From: an uncultured Bacilli bacterium
GTDB taxonomy: Bacteria > Bacillota_I > Bacilli_A > RF39 > UBA660
Assembly (NCBI GenBank): GCA_947630945.1
Contig: CANRJN010000008.1
Coordinates: 1 to 32,004, forward strand
Length of the DNA: 32,004 nucleotides
Reading direction: 5' to 3'
Position 1 is the first letter of the stretch, and every line of letters starts with the position of its first letter. The notes beneath the pieces are model-generated. The model did not search any database. It worked only from the letters and a program-made list of their open reading frames with translations, and was not told where the DNA came from. A program made the translations under genes and the position numbers. Shown in pieces: positions 1 through 9,403 of this stretch.

Positions 1-156
1 TATCTATTTCTATTTTTATATTCATTACTTAATATATAATTATTTACAGATTTTATTCCTTCTTTATATTCTACTAACTCTGCCTTTATACACATTGGCA
101 TTATTGCCACCATTATTAGGCATATATATATATATATTACGAGACACTTTCTTCAT
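1..156 (-). CDS. partial secreted/membrane protein (runs off left edge); N-terminus MKKVSRNIYIYICLIMVAIMPMCIKAELVEYKEG
   Basis: Minus-strand frame open from ATG at 156 to base 1; signal-peptide-like N-terminus; GGTGAT-type RBS upstream. Not in the supplied ORF list because it is truncated. Confidence 0.5.
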
Positions 157-222
157 TACTATCACCTACTATAAAAATACTATCATTTTTTTACCTCTTT
201 TTCAATAATTTTAAAATATTAA

Positions 223-558
223 TTATTTATTTTCATTAAATTTATCATACATTTTATATAAGTTTAATATTGTATTTTCTAAAAAATAATAATGAAAAAT
301 ATAAAATACAAGCATTATTAATAAAATTATAGTTACTATTAATAATGAAAATATTTTAAATGTTAAAGTTAAATATATAAAAATTAAACTTAATAATGCA
401 AAAAATAATGTAATTATTAAATGAATAAATCTTTCATGAGAAAAAAATCTAATTTTATTTAATAATTCATTTATATCTTTTTCTGTTATTTTATTATCTA
501 ATTTACTATTTAAAACTTCTATATAATCATTAATATATTTTTTCATTCTTATCACCAT
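223..558 (-). CDS. hypothetical membrane protein (two hydrophobic segments)
   Basis: 111-aa ORF with two strongly hydrophobic stretches. Confidence 0.6.
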   Translation of the reverse strand: MVIRMKKYINDYIEVLNSKLDNKITEKDINELLNKIRFFSHERFIHLIITLFFALLSLIFIYLTLTFKIFSLLIVTIILLIMLVFYIFHYYFLENTILNLYKMYDKFNENK

Positions 559-606
559 AATTATTTTATCATTTTTTTCATTAAAAAAGAAATAATTAAT
601 TAAAAA

Positions 607-2076
607 CTATTTCTTATCTTTCATTTGTGGAAATAATACTACATCTCTAATAGATGGTTGATTAAATATAATCATCATTAATCTATCTATTCCAAATCCA
701 AGACCACTAATTGGTGGCATACCTTGTTCCATTGATTGTAAGAATCCTTCATCTAAATCCATTGTTTCATCATCACCTTGTGCTTTTGCTTTTAATTGAT
801 CTACAAATGCTTGTCTTTGTATAATTGGATCTACAAGTTCTGAATAAGATTTACAAAGTTCAGTACCACAAGCAACTACTTGGAACATATCAACCATTTT
901 ATTATTTTCATCATTTCTTCTTGTAAGAGGCATCATAACAGCAGGATAATTATATATAATTGTAGGATCTATTATGTTTTCTCTTATTTGTCTTTTATAA
1001 ACAAAATCTATTATTTGACTTATACTTTTATATTCATCTAAATCTTCATATGTATAAAGTCCTTTTTCTACTATTTTATCTTTTAATACTTTTGGATCAT
1101 CTATATCTAAAAAGTCAAATCCAAGTATTTTTCTCATTTCTTCACAATAATTAATTCTAGGCCACTTCTTAGCACCAAAATCTAGTGTATGTCCTTGGTA
1201 TTCTATTTTAGTACTACCTACTATTTCATTAAGTAAACTTTGCATAAATTTCTTATAAAATACAATTGTATCTTCAAAATTCCAATATGCAACATACCAT
1301 TCAACTTGAGTAAACTCCTGTAAGTGTTCCGTATCCATACCTTCATTTCTAAAACATTTAGCAAGTTCATATACTCTATCATATCCACCTGCTATACATT
1401 GTTTTAAATATGTTTCTGGTGCAATTCTCAAATTACAATCCATATCAAGAGCATTATGATGAGTATAAAATGGTTTAGCACTAGCGCCACTTACTGCATT
1501 TTGTAATATTGGTGTTTCTACTTCTAAAAATCCATTTGAATTTAAATATTCATGAATAAATGCATATAATTTACTTCTTCCAAGAAATACACGTCTAGAT
1601 TCTTCATTCATTATTAAATCAACATATCTTTGTCTATATTTAAGTTCAGTATCTTGAAGACCATGAAACTTTTCAGGAAGAGGTCTTAGTGCTTTACCTA
1701 AAAATGTAAGTTCATGTACTCTTAGAGTTTTCTCACCTGTTTGTGTTGTAAATATTTCACCTTTTGCACCTACAAAATCACCGGTATCAATTTGTTTTTT
1801 GAAAAATTCATACTTTTCTTCACCGATTTCATCAATTTTAACTTCAAGTTGCATATCTGCTTCAATATCACGAATTCTAACAAAACTAAGTTTACCCATC
1901 TTTCTCATAAATATAATTCTTCCAGCAATACTTACATCATTTTCTCCATCTTCAAGTAATCTTGCTTCTTTTAAAGTATGAGTTCTTTCATACTTATCTG
2001 GATAAGGATTACAATATTCTTTTATTATATTTAACTTATCCCTTCTTACTAATTCTTGTTCACTAAGTTCATTCAT
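607..2076 (-). CDS. lysS: lysyl-tRNA synthetase, class II
   Basis: Class II motifs, e.g. GRIIFMRKMGKLSFVRIRD, RYVDLIMNEESR, FRNEGMDTEHLQEFTQVEWY, GLGFGIDRLMMI. Confidence 0.97.
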   Translation of the reverse strand: MNELSEQELVRRDKLNIIKEYCNPYPDKYERTHTLKEARLLEDGENDVSIAGRIIFMRKMGKLSFVRIRDIEADMQLEVKIDEIGEEKYEFFKKQIDTGDFVGAKGEIFTTQTGEKTLRVHELTFLGKALRPLPEKFHGLQDTELKYRQRYVDLIMNEESRRVFLGRSKLYAFIHEYLNSNGFLEVETPILQNAVSGASAKPFYTHHNALDMDCNLRIAPETYLKQCIAGGYDRVYELAKCFRNEGMDTEHLQEFTQVEWYVAYWNFEDTIVFYKKFMQSLLNEIVGSTKIEYQGHTLDFGAKKWPRINYCEEMRKILGFDFLDIDDPKVLKDKIVEKGLYTYEDLDEYKSISQIIDFVYKRQIRENIIDPTIIYNYPAVMMPLTRRNDENNKMVDMFQVVACGTELCKSYSELVDPIIQRQAFVDQLKAKAQGDDETMDLDEGFLQSMEQGMPPISGLGFGIDRLMMIIFNQPSIRDVVLFPQMKDKK

Positions 2077-2090
2077 TTTTTATTACTCCT

Positions 2091-2627
2091 TTACATTACT
2101 TTCTTTAATTCTATATCTTTTTCCATTAAAGATTCAATATAATTTACAAATTCATTTAATATTTCATATTTACTTTTATCTCCTGTATAATCTTTATACA
2201 TTTTATAAAATATATCAAGTGTAGTATTTCTTCCATCATTTATAACTAATTTTATTTCATCTAATACTATTAATAATAAAGATGAATGTTTTAAATAATT
2301 ATACTCATATTGAAATGCTAAATCTTTATATTTTTCTTTTATTTTATTATTACTTTCATATTCACTTTGATATTTTACAATTGTCTCATAATATTCTTTT
2401 GATGTAAATTTATTTTTTTGAAGTAAATATTTATCTAAACCTATTCCATAAATAAGTCTTAGAATAGCATTTTCAATTTCATCAAATATATTACCATTAA
2501 CAGTTATAAAATCTCCCTCATTTGTTTTTGGTAATTCATTTGTTTTAATCATTTCATTAAGTCTTTTAGTATTTAACGAAACAAATTGATCATCGAAGGT
2601 ACATTCTTCTAAATTAATATTTTCCAT
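2091..2627 (-). CDS. hypothetical protein, first gene of the T-box-lysS operon
   Basis: 178-aa ORF, 14-bp gap to lysS, RBS AAGGGGGA upstream, directly after the T-box terminator. Confidence 0.75.
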   Translation of the reverse strand: MENINLEECTFDDQFVSLNTKRLNEMIKTNELPKTNEGDFITVNGNIFDEIENAILRLIYGIGLDKYLLQKNKFTSKEYYETIVKYQSEYESNNKIKEKYKDLAFQYEYNYLKHSSLLLIVLDEIKLVINDGRNTTLDIFYKMYKDYTGDKSKYEILNEFVNYIESLMEKDIELKKVM

Positions 2628-2635
2628 AAATCCCC

Positions 2636-2834
2636 CTTAAAAAAAGTATCTATAAATGTAAGCGTGTATATTAACACTGTACCATCTTACTTCATAGATA
2701 CTATTTCTATCTTTTATCTTTATAGCAGATTTGCATTTAAGTTCTAAGAATATTTTTTTCATTATTTATCTATTATTAGTTTACACCAACCACTAACTCT
2801 CTATAAAGGAAAATAAATAATTACTTTTTCTTGT
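2636..2834 (-). promoter_or_regulatory. T-box leader, predicted Lys (AAA) specifier
   Basis: Minus strand: AGTA loop strand, AGAGAGTTAGTGGTTGGTGTAAACTAA (stem I apex), ATAAATAAT-GAA-AAA-A specifier loop, T-box AAGATGGTACAGTG, terminator AGTATCTAT...ATAGATACTTTTTTT. Confidence 0.9.
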
Positions 2835-2881
2835 CATCACTTATGAGTAAATTATATTATTTTATTTAATATTTGTCAATT

Positions 2882-3529
2882 TTATTTTAAACTTAATACT
2901 ATTTGTTCTATATTTTCTTCATTCATTAACTTTTTAGTTTCAATATCATATATTGGAACATTATAATTATATTCTTTTAATAATTCTTCTATTTTCTTTA
3001 TTTCTTTTGTTAATGCTTTAATTCTTGAATTTGAAGATAAATAAATACAATCTTTAAAATATGACATAGTAGGAAATGTTACTTGCTCTAAATGATTTAA
3101 TGAAACTTTATCTTTTACTTGTACCTCATCTGCAAGGTCACTATATCTCTCTTTCATTAATCCATATTCTTTCATTTTATCATAAGGTCTTTCATAATTA
3201 CCAATATACTCAACCATTTTTGGTATTATAGCATCTATCTCATTTTTTCTAAATGATAAAGATAAATTATGAATTATATATTGATAATATCCATTATATT
3301 TTCCTATTTCAGAAGGCACATTATCTATAAAACATTCTTTTTTTTCATAATCACATAAAGATATATAATCAAATCCTGAAAAATTTGAGCTATATTTAAT
3401 ACCTTGATTTCTAATAGATAATAGCGCGCCTAAACTTAGTATTTGTCTTAATACCTTTAATTGTACTTTAGAATTATATTCTCTAAATCCATAATTATTA
3501 ATTCCATGCATATATACTTTTTCATTCAT
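2882..3529 (-). CDS. hypothetical protein, possible ADP-ribosyltransferase-like fold
   Basis: 215-aa ORF; YMHGI...ILSLGALLS...FDYISLCDYEK...DEVQVKDKVSLNHLEQVTFP resembles the spacing of ART-fold proteins; weak. Confidence 0.55.
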   Translation of the reverse strand: MNEKVYMHGINNYGFREYNSKVQLKVLRQILSLGALLSIRNQGIKYSSNFSGFDYISLCDYEKKECFIDNVPSEIGKYNGYYQYIIHNLSLSFRKNEIDAIIPKMVEYIGNYERPYDKMKEYGLMKERYSDLADEVQVKDKVSLNHLEQVTFPTMSYFKDCIYLSSNSRIKALTKEIKKIEELLKEYNYNVPIYDIETKKLMNEENIEQIVLSLK

Positions 3530-3554
3530 AAAAATACCCCCTTTTTATTCATTT

Positions 3555-4139
3555 TTATGACTTTAATTTTTTAATATAATTATTTACTTTTTTATACCAT
3601 GTTTTATCTTCTGCATAATAAGGATTAATTTCTTCTGGTGTTTTAAGTCCTTTTTGATAATAACTATTAAGTTTATTAATAGCAAACTTAATACCTTCTT
3701 CTATCGTATCAAATTTTCTATAACTTCCACCTGCACACCCTGGGTTTCCTTTATTACCTGCTACATTATTACACACTCTTGTAAGATAACTACAAGTCCA
3801 TGCACAACCACTTTCTTGTAACATAACTGCTGTTGATAAATAAGGATCAATTCCAACTTTTAATGAATAATCTACAATAAATTTACCTTTATCTTTCATA
3901 GTAGAATTTAGATATCTATTAATTTTATTTATTATTATCGTATCTAATTCTCCATTAAAAGAATGCTCTTTAATGTATTTTTCTTCTTCTGTTTTCTTAT
4001 ATTCAATATATTCTTTATTTTCTTTTTCTATATTATTAATACTAATCTCTATTTGATTATCTAAGTAGTTATGATTTATTTCCACTTTTTCATCAAACAT
4101 TGCTGTAAATAAACTCATAATTAATAATAATTTTATCAT
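3555..4139 (-). CDS. secreted lysozyme-like / glucosaminidase-like protein
   Basis: Hydrophobic N-terminus; VGIDPYLSTAVMLQESGC...CNNVAGNKG...YRKFDTIEEGIKFAINKLNSYY resembles lysozyme-like peptidoglycan hydrolases. Confidence 0.7.
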   Translation of the reverse strand: MIKLLLIMSLFTAMFDEKVEINHNYLDNQIEISINNIEKENKEYIEYKKTEEEKYIKEHSFNGELDTIIINKINRYLNSTMKDKGKFIVDYSLKVGIDPYLSTAVMLQESGCAWTCSYLTRVCNNVAGNKGNPGCAGGSYRKFDTIEEGIKFAINKLNSYYQKGLKTPEEINPYYAEDKTWYKKVNNYIKKLKS

Positions 4140-4240
4140 TTTTTATCTGTCTCCTATTTTATGAAAGTATTAATATTATACCACATTTAATAATTTTATT
4201 CAAGTTTTTTTATTTTTTTGACACTTTCACATAGGAAATT

Positions 4241-5023
4241 TTATTTTAAAATACGAGTTAGTGGCTTATCTAAAGTATAATAATGTGAAACTATATATCT
4301 TATACTAGGATCTAATTTATTTAAATTAACAGATGTTCTTTTTTGTAATGCTTCATTATAAAATTCAATATATTCATATAATTCTCTATCTAAATTATTT
4401 TTTCTAATTAAAGATACAAACAAATCATCCTTATTAGATAATGTTAATAGAGAATGATTTAAATGATTAAAATTAATATCACAATATACAAAACCATCAT
4501 CAACTAAAATACTTTTATTTTTTTTAAACCAATCCACATTTAAATTTGAAAATAATGGATATTCTTCATTAAATTTTTCTAATTTATCTAAATATTTATT
4601 TAATATTTTTGAATTATAACTATAAAAGTTACTTAAGTCATCATTATAATTTGTCTTTAAACAATAATATTTTCCTTCATTTTTACTATATAAAGCATAA
4701 TGTTGTTTATCAAATATTATTTCAAGTACTGGAATATTTAACATTAAATTACTATTTTTAATTGGATAATATTTACAATTTATAGAAATTATTTGTGGTA
4801 TTTTGATTTTAAATAAATTATAAATTCTAGAATTTAAATTTATTTTATCTTTTAACTGTTCTTTATTTTCATATAATTCTTTATATTCATTATAATGTAA
4901 AATTAATATTTCTATTAAATCATATATATTAATTATATTTCCACTTGATTCGATTTCCTTAGAATTTAATTTTTCTAATATTTTTTTCTTTAATTTTTCG
5001 TATTTTAAATCATCACTTTCCAT
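4241..5023 (-). CDS. hypothetical protein
   Basis: 260-aa ORF with RBS, no recognised motif. Confidence 0.6.
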   Translation of the reverse strand: MESDDLKYEKLKKKILEKLNSKEIESSGNIINIYDLIEILILHYNEYKELYENKEQLKDKINLNSRIYNLFKIKIPQIISINCKYYPIKNSNLMLNIPVLEIIFDKQHYALYSKNEGKYYCLKTNYNDDLSNFYSYNSKILNKYLDKLEKFNEEYPLFSNLNVDWFKKNKSILVDDGFVYCDINFNHLNHSLLTLSNKDDLFVSLIRKNNLDRELYEYIEFYNEALQKRTSVNLNKLDPSIRYIVSHYYTLDKPLTRILK

Positions 5024-5134
5024 AAATTAACTCCTTTATGGCAGTATATTATAGCATATTTTATATAAATAATCAATTATATCAAGTTTTACTATATCAA
5101 GTTTTACTTCTAATCATTTTATTAAGTTAAGTAT

Positions 5135-6643
5135 CTATTTAAATAGTACTTTTCCAGTCATTTCTTCTGGAATTTCAATATTTAATAATTTTAATATAGT
5201 TGGTGCTATATCACAAAGACTACCATCTTCAAGTGTTATACCTTTTTTAGTAACTATGAATGGTACTCTTTCAAGAGTATGACTAGTTACTACATTGTGA
5301 TTATGATCCCACATTGTATCACAATTACCATGATCAGCAGTTATTACTAAAATTCCATCTTTTTCTAATACTAATTTATATAGCCTTTCTAAACATTTAT
5401 CTAAAAATTCAACTGCCTTTTTAGCAGCATCATAGTTACCTGTATGCCCTACCATATCTCCATTAGCATAATTTAATATTACAACATCATATATATCTTT
5501 ATTTAATTCATCTATAAGTGTATCTGTAACTTCCTTAGCACTCATTTCAGGTTTTAAATCATATGTTGCTACTTTTGGAGATGGTATTAATATTTTTTTC
5601 ATACCTTTAAATTCTCTTTCACAACCACCATCAAAGAAAAATGTAACATGAGCATATTTTTCTGTTTCTGCAATTCTTAATTGATTTAAATTATTTTTTT
5701 CTAATACTTCTCCTAATATATTAGTTAAATTAATTTCATCAAAAGCATGAGGACACTTTACTGTTTCTACTACTTTCATCATAGTTAAACATTTAATATT
5801 TTTAAATTCTTTAATATGCATATCTTTTTCTAAAGCCATTTCATTATATTCATGAGGGTTTGTAAGACATGTAAATAATTCTCTTAATCTATCTTTTCTA
5901 AAATTAAATGTAATTACTCCATCATTATCTTCAAGTTTATTTTCATGAATTATTGATGGAATTACAAATTCATCTGTTATATTATTTTTATATGATTCAT
6001 CTATCATTTCTTTTGCACTATTATATTTCTTTGCATCTGCATATACTAAGGCATCATAAAATAATTTTAATCTATCAAAATTATTATCTCTATCCATTGC
6101 ATAATATCTTCCACTAATAGTAGATATTTCTCCATAATTTAAGTCTTCTACCATTTTAATGTACTTATATGCTGTTTTAGGTCCTACATCCCTACCATCT
6201 AAAAATAAATGATAGCATACTTTAATATTATTTTTTTTAGCAAGTTCTACTAAGGCAAATAAATGATTAATATGTGAGTGTACTCCTCCATCTGATAAAA
6301 GGCCCATAATATGTAATTTTGAATTATTTTCTTTTACATGATTTATTACATTTAATATTTGAGGGTTTTCAAAAAAACTTTTATCTTTAATACTTCTATT
6401 TATTAATTCTAAATTTTGATATACTACTCTTCCTGCTCCAATATTTGTGTGTCCTACTTCACTATTTCCCATTTGCATATAAGGAAGTCCTACATAAGTA
6501 CCAGATGCTTCTAAAAGTGAATGAGGATAATTTTCCCATAAATAATCAAATGTTGGTTTATTTGCATTTTTAAATGCATTACCATCTGGGTTTTCTCTTA
6601 TTCCACATCCATCTAATATTGTTAAAATCAAAGGTTTCTTCAT
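5135..6643 (-). CDS. gpmI: 2,3-bisphosphoglycerate-independent phosphoglycerate mutase
   Basis: MKKPLILTILDGCGIRENPDGNAF, MGNSEVGHTNIGAGRVVYQ, ADHGNCDTMWD. Start placed at internal ATG 6643 (RBS AAGGAG) because the listed 6751 start overlaps the upstream gene. Confidence 0.96.
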   Translation of the reverse strand: MKKPLILTILDGCGIRENPDGNAFKNANKPTFDYLWENYPHSLLEASGTYVGLPYMQMGNSEVGHTNIGAGRVVYQNLELINRSIKDKSFFENPQILNVINHVKENNSKLHIMGLLSDGGVHSHINHLFALVELAKKNNIKVCYHLFLDGRDVGPKTAYKYIKMVEDLNYGEISTISGRYYAMDRDNNFDRLKLFYDALVYADAKKYNSAKEMIDESYKNNITDEFVIPSIIHENKLEDNDGVITFNFRKDRLRELFTCLTNPHEYNEMALEKDMHIKEFKNIKCLTMMKVVETVKCPHAFDEINLTNILGEVLEKNNLNQLRIAETEKYAHVTFFFDGGCEREFKGMKKILIPSPKVATYDLKPEMSAKEVTDTLIDELNKDIYDVVILNYANGDMVGHTGNYDAAKKAVEFLDKCLERLYKLVLEKDGILVITADHGNCDTMWDHNHNVVTSHTLERVPFIVTKKGITLEDGSLCDIAPTILKLLNIEIPEEMTGKVLFK

Positions 6644-6672
6644 AATTTTATTTCTCCTTATATCAATTATAA

Positions 6673-6700
6673 CACAAGAAAAAAGAGAATTAAATCTCAA
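6673..6700 (-). terminator. short intrinsic terminator after the lipoprotein gene
   Basis: Minus strand GAGATTTAATTCTCTTTTTT. Confidence 0.45.
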
Positions 6701-6701
6701 T

Positions 6702-7163
6702 TTATTTACAAGTATAACCTGCTTCAACAAGTGACTTAATTCCCTCATCAAAATTCATATTTGTGTTTGAAAAATCATATCCAAGTTTTTTAAGTATATC
6801 TGCATCTGCCTTCTTTAAATCCGCATCAATTGTAACTTTTAGTTGGTCTTCAATATCAAGTGCAATTGTAAGACCTTCATAAGTATAACTTTCAAGTCCA
6901 AGATTAGTTAAAAAATTACTTTTAATAGTTTCTTTTTGTTCATCTGTTAAAGTTGATAAAGTTTCTACTCCAAATAACGAATTATCATATACAAATTCTG
7001 CATTAATTTTATCTATTTCACTATTAGTAGCAGTATATTTAGTTGTTTCTACATATGAATCAACAGTTCTAGTACAAGTTTTACTTTCAATTTTGTCTTT
7101 ACCACATCCACTTAATGTAAATACCATAAGTGTCATAATTAATAATAAGTATAATTTCTTCAT
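6702..7163 (-). CDS. DUF1307/YehR-like lipoprotein
   Basis: Lipobox LSGCG; CTRTVD...YTYEGLTIALDIEDQ...GYTCK pattern. Confidence 0.75.
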   Translation of the reverse strand: MKKLYLLLIMTLMVFTLSGCGKDKIESKTCTRTVDSYVETTKYTATNSEIDKINAEFVYDNSLFGVETLSTLTDEQKETIKSNFLTNLGLESYTYEGLTIALDIEDQLKVTIDADLKKADADILKKLGYDFSNTNMNFDEGIKSLVEAGYTCK

Positions 7164-7245
7164 TTTTCACCTCCCTCTTTTCTCTAATTAAATTATATCA
7201 AATATTAAAAAGATTACAATTAAAAAAGCATATTTTAATTTATGC

Positions 7246-7896
7246 TTAAATTAATTTTTTTCTATTACTTCCAACAATATAATAATATTCATCATTATTT
7301 GTTTCATACATACTTATAAATTCATTATTTAATTTTTCTTTAAATTCTTTTATTAATTTTATTTTATCTTCTTTATCTTTATCAAAATTAGATCCATAAA
7401 CTCCTAATAATATATTGTACTTAGTTCTATTATGTAATTTATCCCATGATTCAATATCATATATACTATATGGATTTTGTATCATAAACGTATTAATAGA
7501 ATTTTTAATTTCTGTTACTTTATTTCCAATTTCTGTTTCTTCAAGTAATGCAGGTATACCTTCAAGAGATGCAAATTCTCTTTTTATTACTCTACTACCT
7601 AAATTATCTAAATATTCATAATATGGAGTAATTATAGTTGTAGGATATTCTATTACTACACTATCAAATATACCTTTTCCAATTTCAGCAGTATCTAAAT
7701 TTTTGTAATCAAATCTAAGTGAATCTAAAAATTTAATATAATTTTTACCTATTTCTTTTCTTTTTATAAAAAATTCTTTGTATTCTTTTAAATAATTAGT
7801 TATTTTATTATCAACTATTCCATTTGCTTGTTTATATTGATTTATTAATTTTTTAGTATACTCTAAATTAGTTATTATTTCATCTAAATTATTCAT
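7246..7896 (-). CDS. hypothetical protein
   Basis: 216-aa ORF with strong RBS (AAGGGGGATAAA). Confidence 0.65.
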   Translation of the reverse strand: MNNLDEIITNLEYTKKLINQYKQANGIVDNKITNYLKEYKEFFIKRKEIGKNYIKFLDSLRFDYKNLDTAEIGKGIFDSVVIEYPTTIITPYYEYLDNLGSRVIKREFASLEGIPALLEETEIGNKVTEIKNSINTFMIQNPYSIYDIESWDKLHNRTKYNILLGVYGSNFDKDKEDKIKLIKEFKEKLNNEFISMYETNNDEYYYIVGSNRKKLI

Positions 7897-7953
7897 TTTA
7901 TCCCCCTTTAAAAATGTGATTAGATTATACCATAAATAACTAAATAAATCAAA

Positions 7954-8622
7954 TTATTCTTTAATTAATTTATATATTTCTTCATGTATTTCATTTTTAT
8001 CTCTAAATTTATTATCTTTAATACAATTAATTATATCCCAATTTAAATAATTTGCTACAAATACTGCATTATCATATACTTTTTTCATAAATTCTAAATT
8101 ACTTTCATGTATATCATTTACTATACCATCATTATCTTGTCTTTTATTTCTAAGTTCATTTGCTTGTTCAAATGAAGATGTTAAAAATATAACTTTATCT
8201 GGTTTTTTAATACCTATTTTATTGTATTCAAAGTCTATTACAAAATCTATGAATTTTTTTCTCTCTTCAATACTTTCAATACTTGCAGACTGATATATTA
8301 AACTAGATGTAGTATATCTATCTAATAAAATAATATTTCCATCATCATATTTTTCTTTTAATATTGTTTGCCAAGCAACTGCTCTATCAACAGCATATAA
8401 GGCATTAACAAAATATGGAGATAATTCATTTGGACTTCCATATTCACCTTTTAAATATTTTTCTACTAATACACCATAATATGTCCCATAAGATGGAAAA
8501 TGATGATTAAATATTTTTTCATTATCTTTTTTTAAATGTTCATATAAAAGATTATATTGTGTAGTTTTACCTATACCATCACAAGCACCCTCTATAACAA
8601 TAAGTTTACCTTTGTTATTCAT
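7954..8622 (-). CDS. tmk: thymidylate kinase
   Basis: KLIVIEGACDGIGKTTQ P-loop, HHFPSYGTYYG, LYAVDRA, ILLDRYTTSSLIYQ. Confidence 0.92.
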   Translation of the reverse strand: MNNKGKLIVIEGACDGIGKTTQYNLLYEHLKKDNEKIFNHHFPSYGTYYGVLVEKYLKGEYGSPNELSPYFVNALYAVDRAVAWQTILKEKYDDGNIILLDRYTTSSLIYQSASIESIEERKKFIDFVIDFEYNKIGIKKPDKVIFLTSSFEQANELRNKRQDNDGIVNDIHESNLEFMKKVYDNAVFVANYLNWDIINCIKDNKFRDKNEIHEEIYKLIKE

Positions 8623-8688
8623 ATATCCTCCGTTTTACTACTAATTCCTTTTATATAATCTTATCAAAATAACTTTTTTTCTTCAACA

Positions 8689-9278
8689 TTAAAATAATGT
8701 CATATTTAAAACTACATTTAATTTATTATCTAATATATATTCTTTATCAAATAAATAACAAAAAAAGTCTTCTAAATTTATTATTTCATCAATATTCTCT
8801 ATTTCTGATAATTTACTTATAACTTTTTTAAATATTTTTAATGCATCATATTTATTAATATGAAAATATTCAATATCTTTATTTTCACTATTATATTGTC
8901 CTATATAATACGTACTATAATTATCATCATGTTTCATATTAATAACTTTATATTCTTCTGTTTCTTTATTAATTTCTACTATATATTCATTTATATAACC
9001 ATTTTTATATTTTGTCTTAATATCTACCTTAATTATATTATCATTTATATCTATATTAAATATAGAATCATTTTCTTGTATTAAATATATTTTTTTATTT
9101 TTTCATCTTCCATTAAAATATTACTAGAAATTAAACTAGTAATGTTTTTAATTTTATTTATATTTTTAATCATTAAATATGTTTCAAAACTAATATCTTT
9201 TTTTATATTGAATATAATATAATTTAATTTTTCAATAACTTTAATATATTCATTTTCAAAATTTAATTCTTCTTGCAT
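8689..9278 (-). pseudogene. hypothetical protein split by a -1 frameshift (or programmed frameshift) at an A7 run
   Basis: Upstream frame MQEELNFENEY...SNILMEDEKIKKYI* (start 9278, RBS GAGG). The downstream frame is open well upstream of its listed Met: ...IYLIQENDSIFNIDINDNIIKVDIKTKYKNGYINEYIVEINKETEEYKVIN-MKHDDNYST... Confidence 0.7.
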
Positions 9279-9403
9279 ATTAATTAACCTCTTTATATTT
9301 CTCTTCAAAATTGCAAAATAGATTATATCAAGAAAAATAATAATGTTCAACTATTTTTCGTTATTATTATATAAATTTATCATATAGTTTATAAGGAGGA
9401 AAA

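Noticed and set aside
121-138. (AT)n run in the signal peptide of the left-edge partial gene as a phase-variation tract
   Set aside because: Short dinucleotide run in a very AT-rich genome; gene is truncated so reading-frame effects cannot be judged
1741-1981. Plus-strand ORFs 1741..1959 and 1799..1981
   Set aside because: Antisense to lysS; low-complexity AT-driven open frames without RBS
5078-5107. 15-bp tandem repeat (tatatcaagttttac x2)
   Set aside because: Short AT-rich tandem duplication in an intergenic region; not enough for a CRISPR or regulatory call
7415-7621. Plus-strand ORF 68 aa
   Set aside because: Antisense to a better-supported minus-strand gene
8580-8622. Unusual thymidylate kinase P-loop EGACDGIGKTTQ (one residue longer than EGxDGxGKTTQ)
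   Set aside because: All other Tmk motifs are intact and I believe similar loops occur in other Firmicutes Tmk proteins; likely a normal family variant
8860-9084. Plus-strand 74-aa I/F/Y-rich ORF
   Set aside because: Antisense shadow of the frameshifted gene; composition typical of spurious AT-rich ORFs
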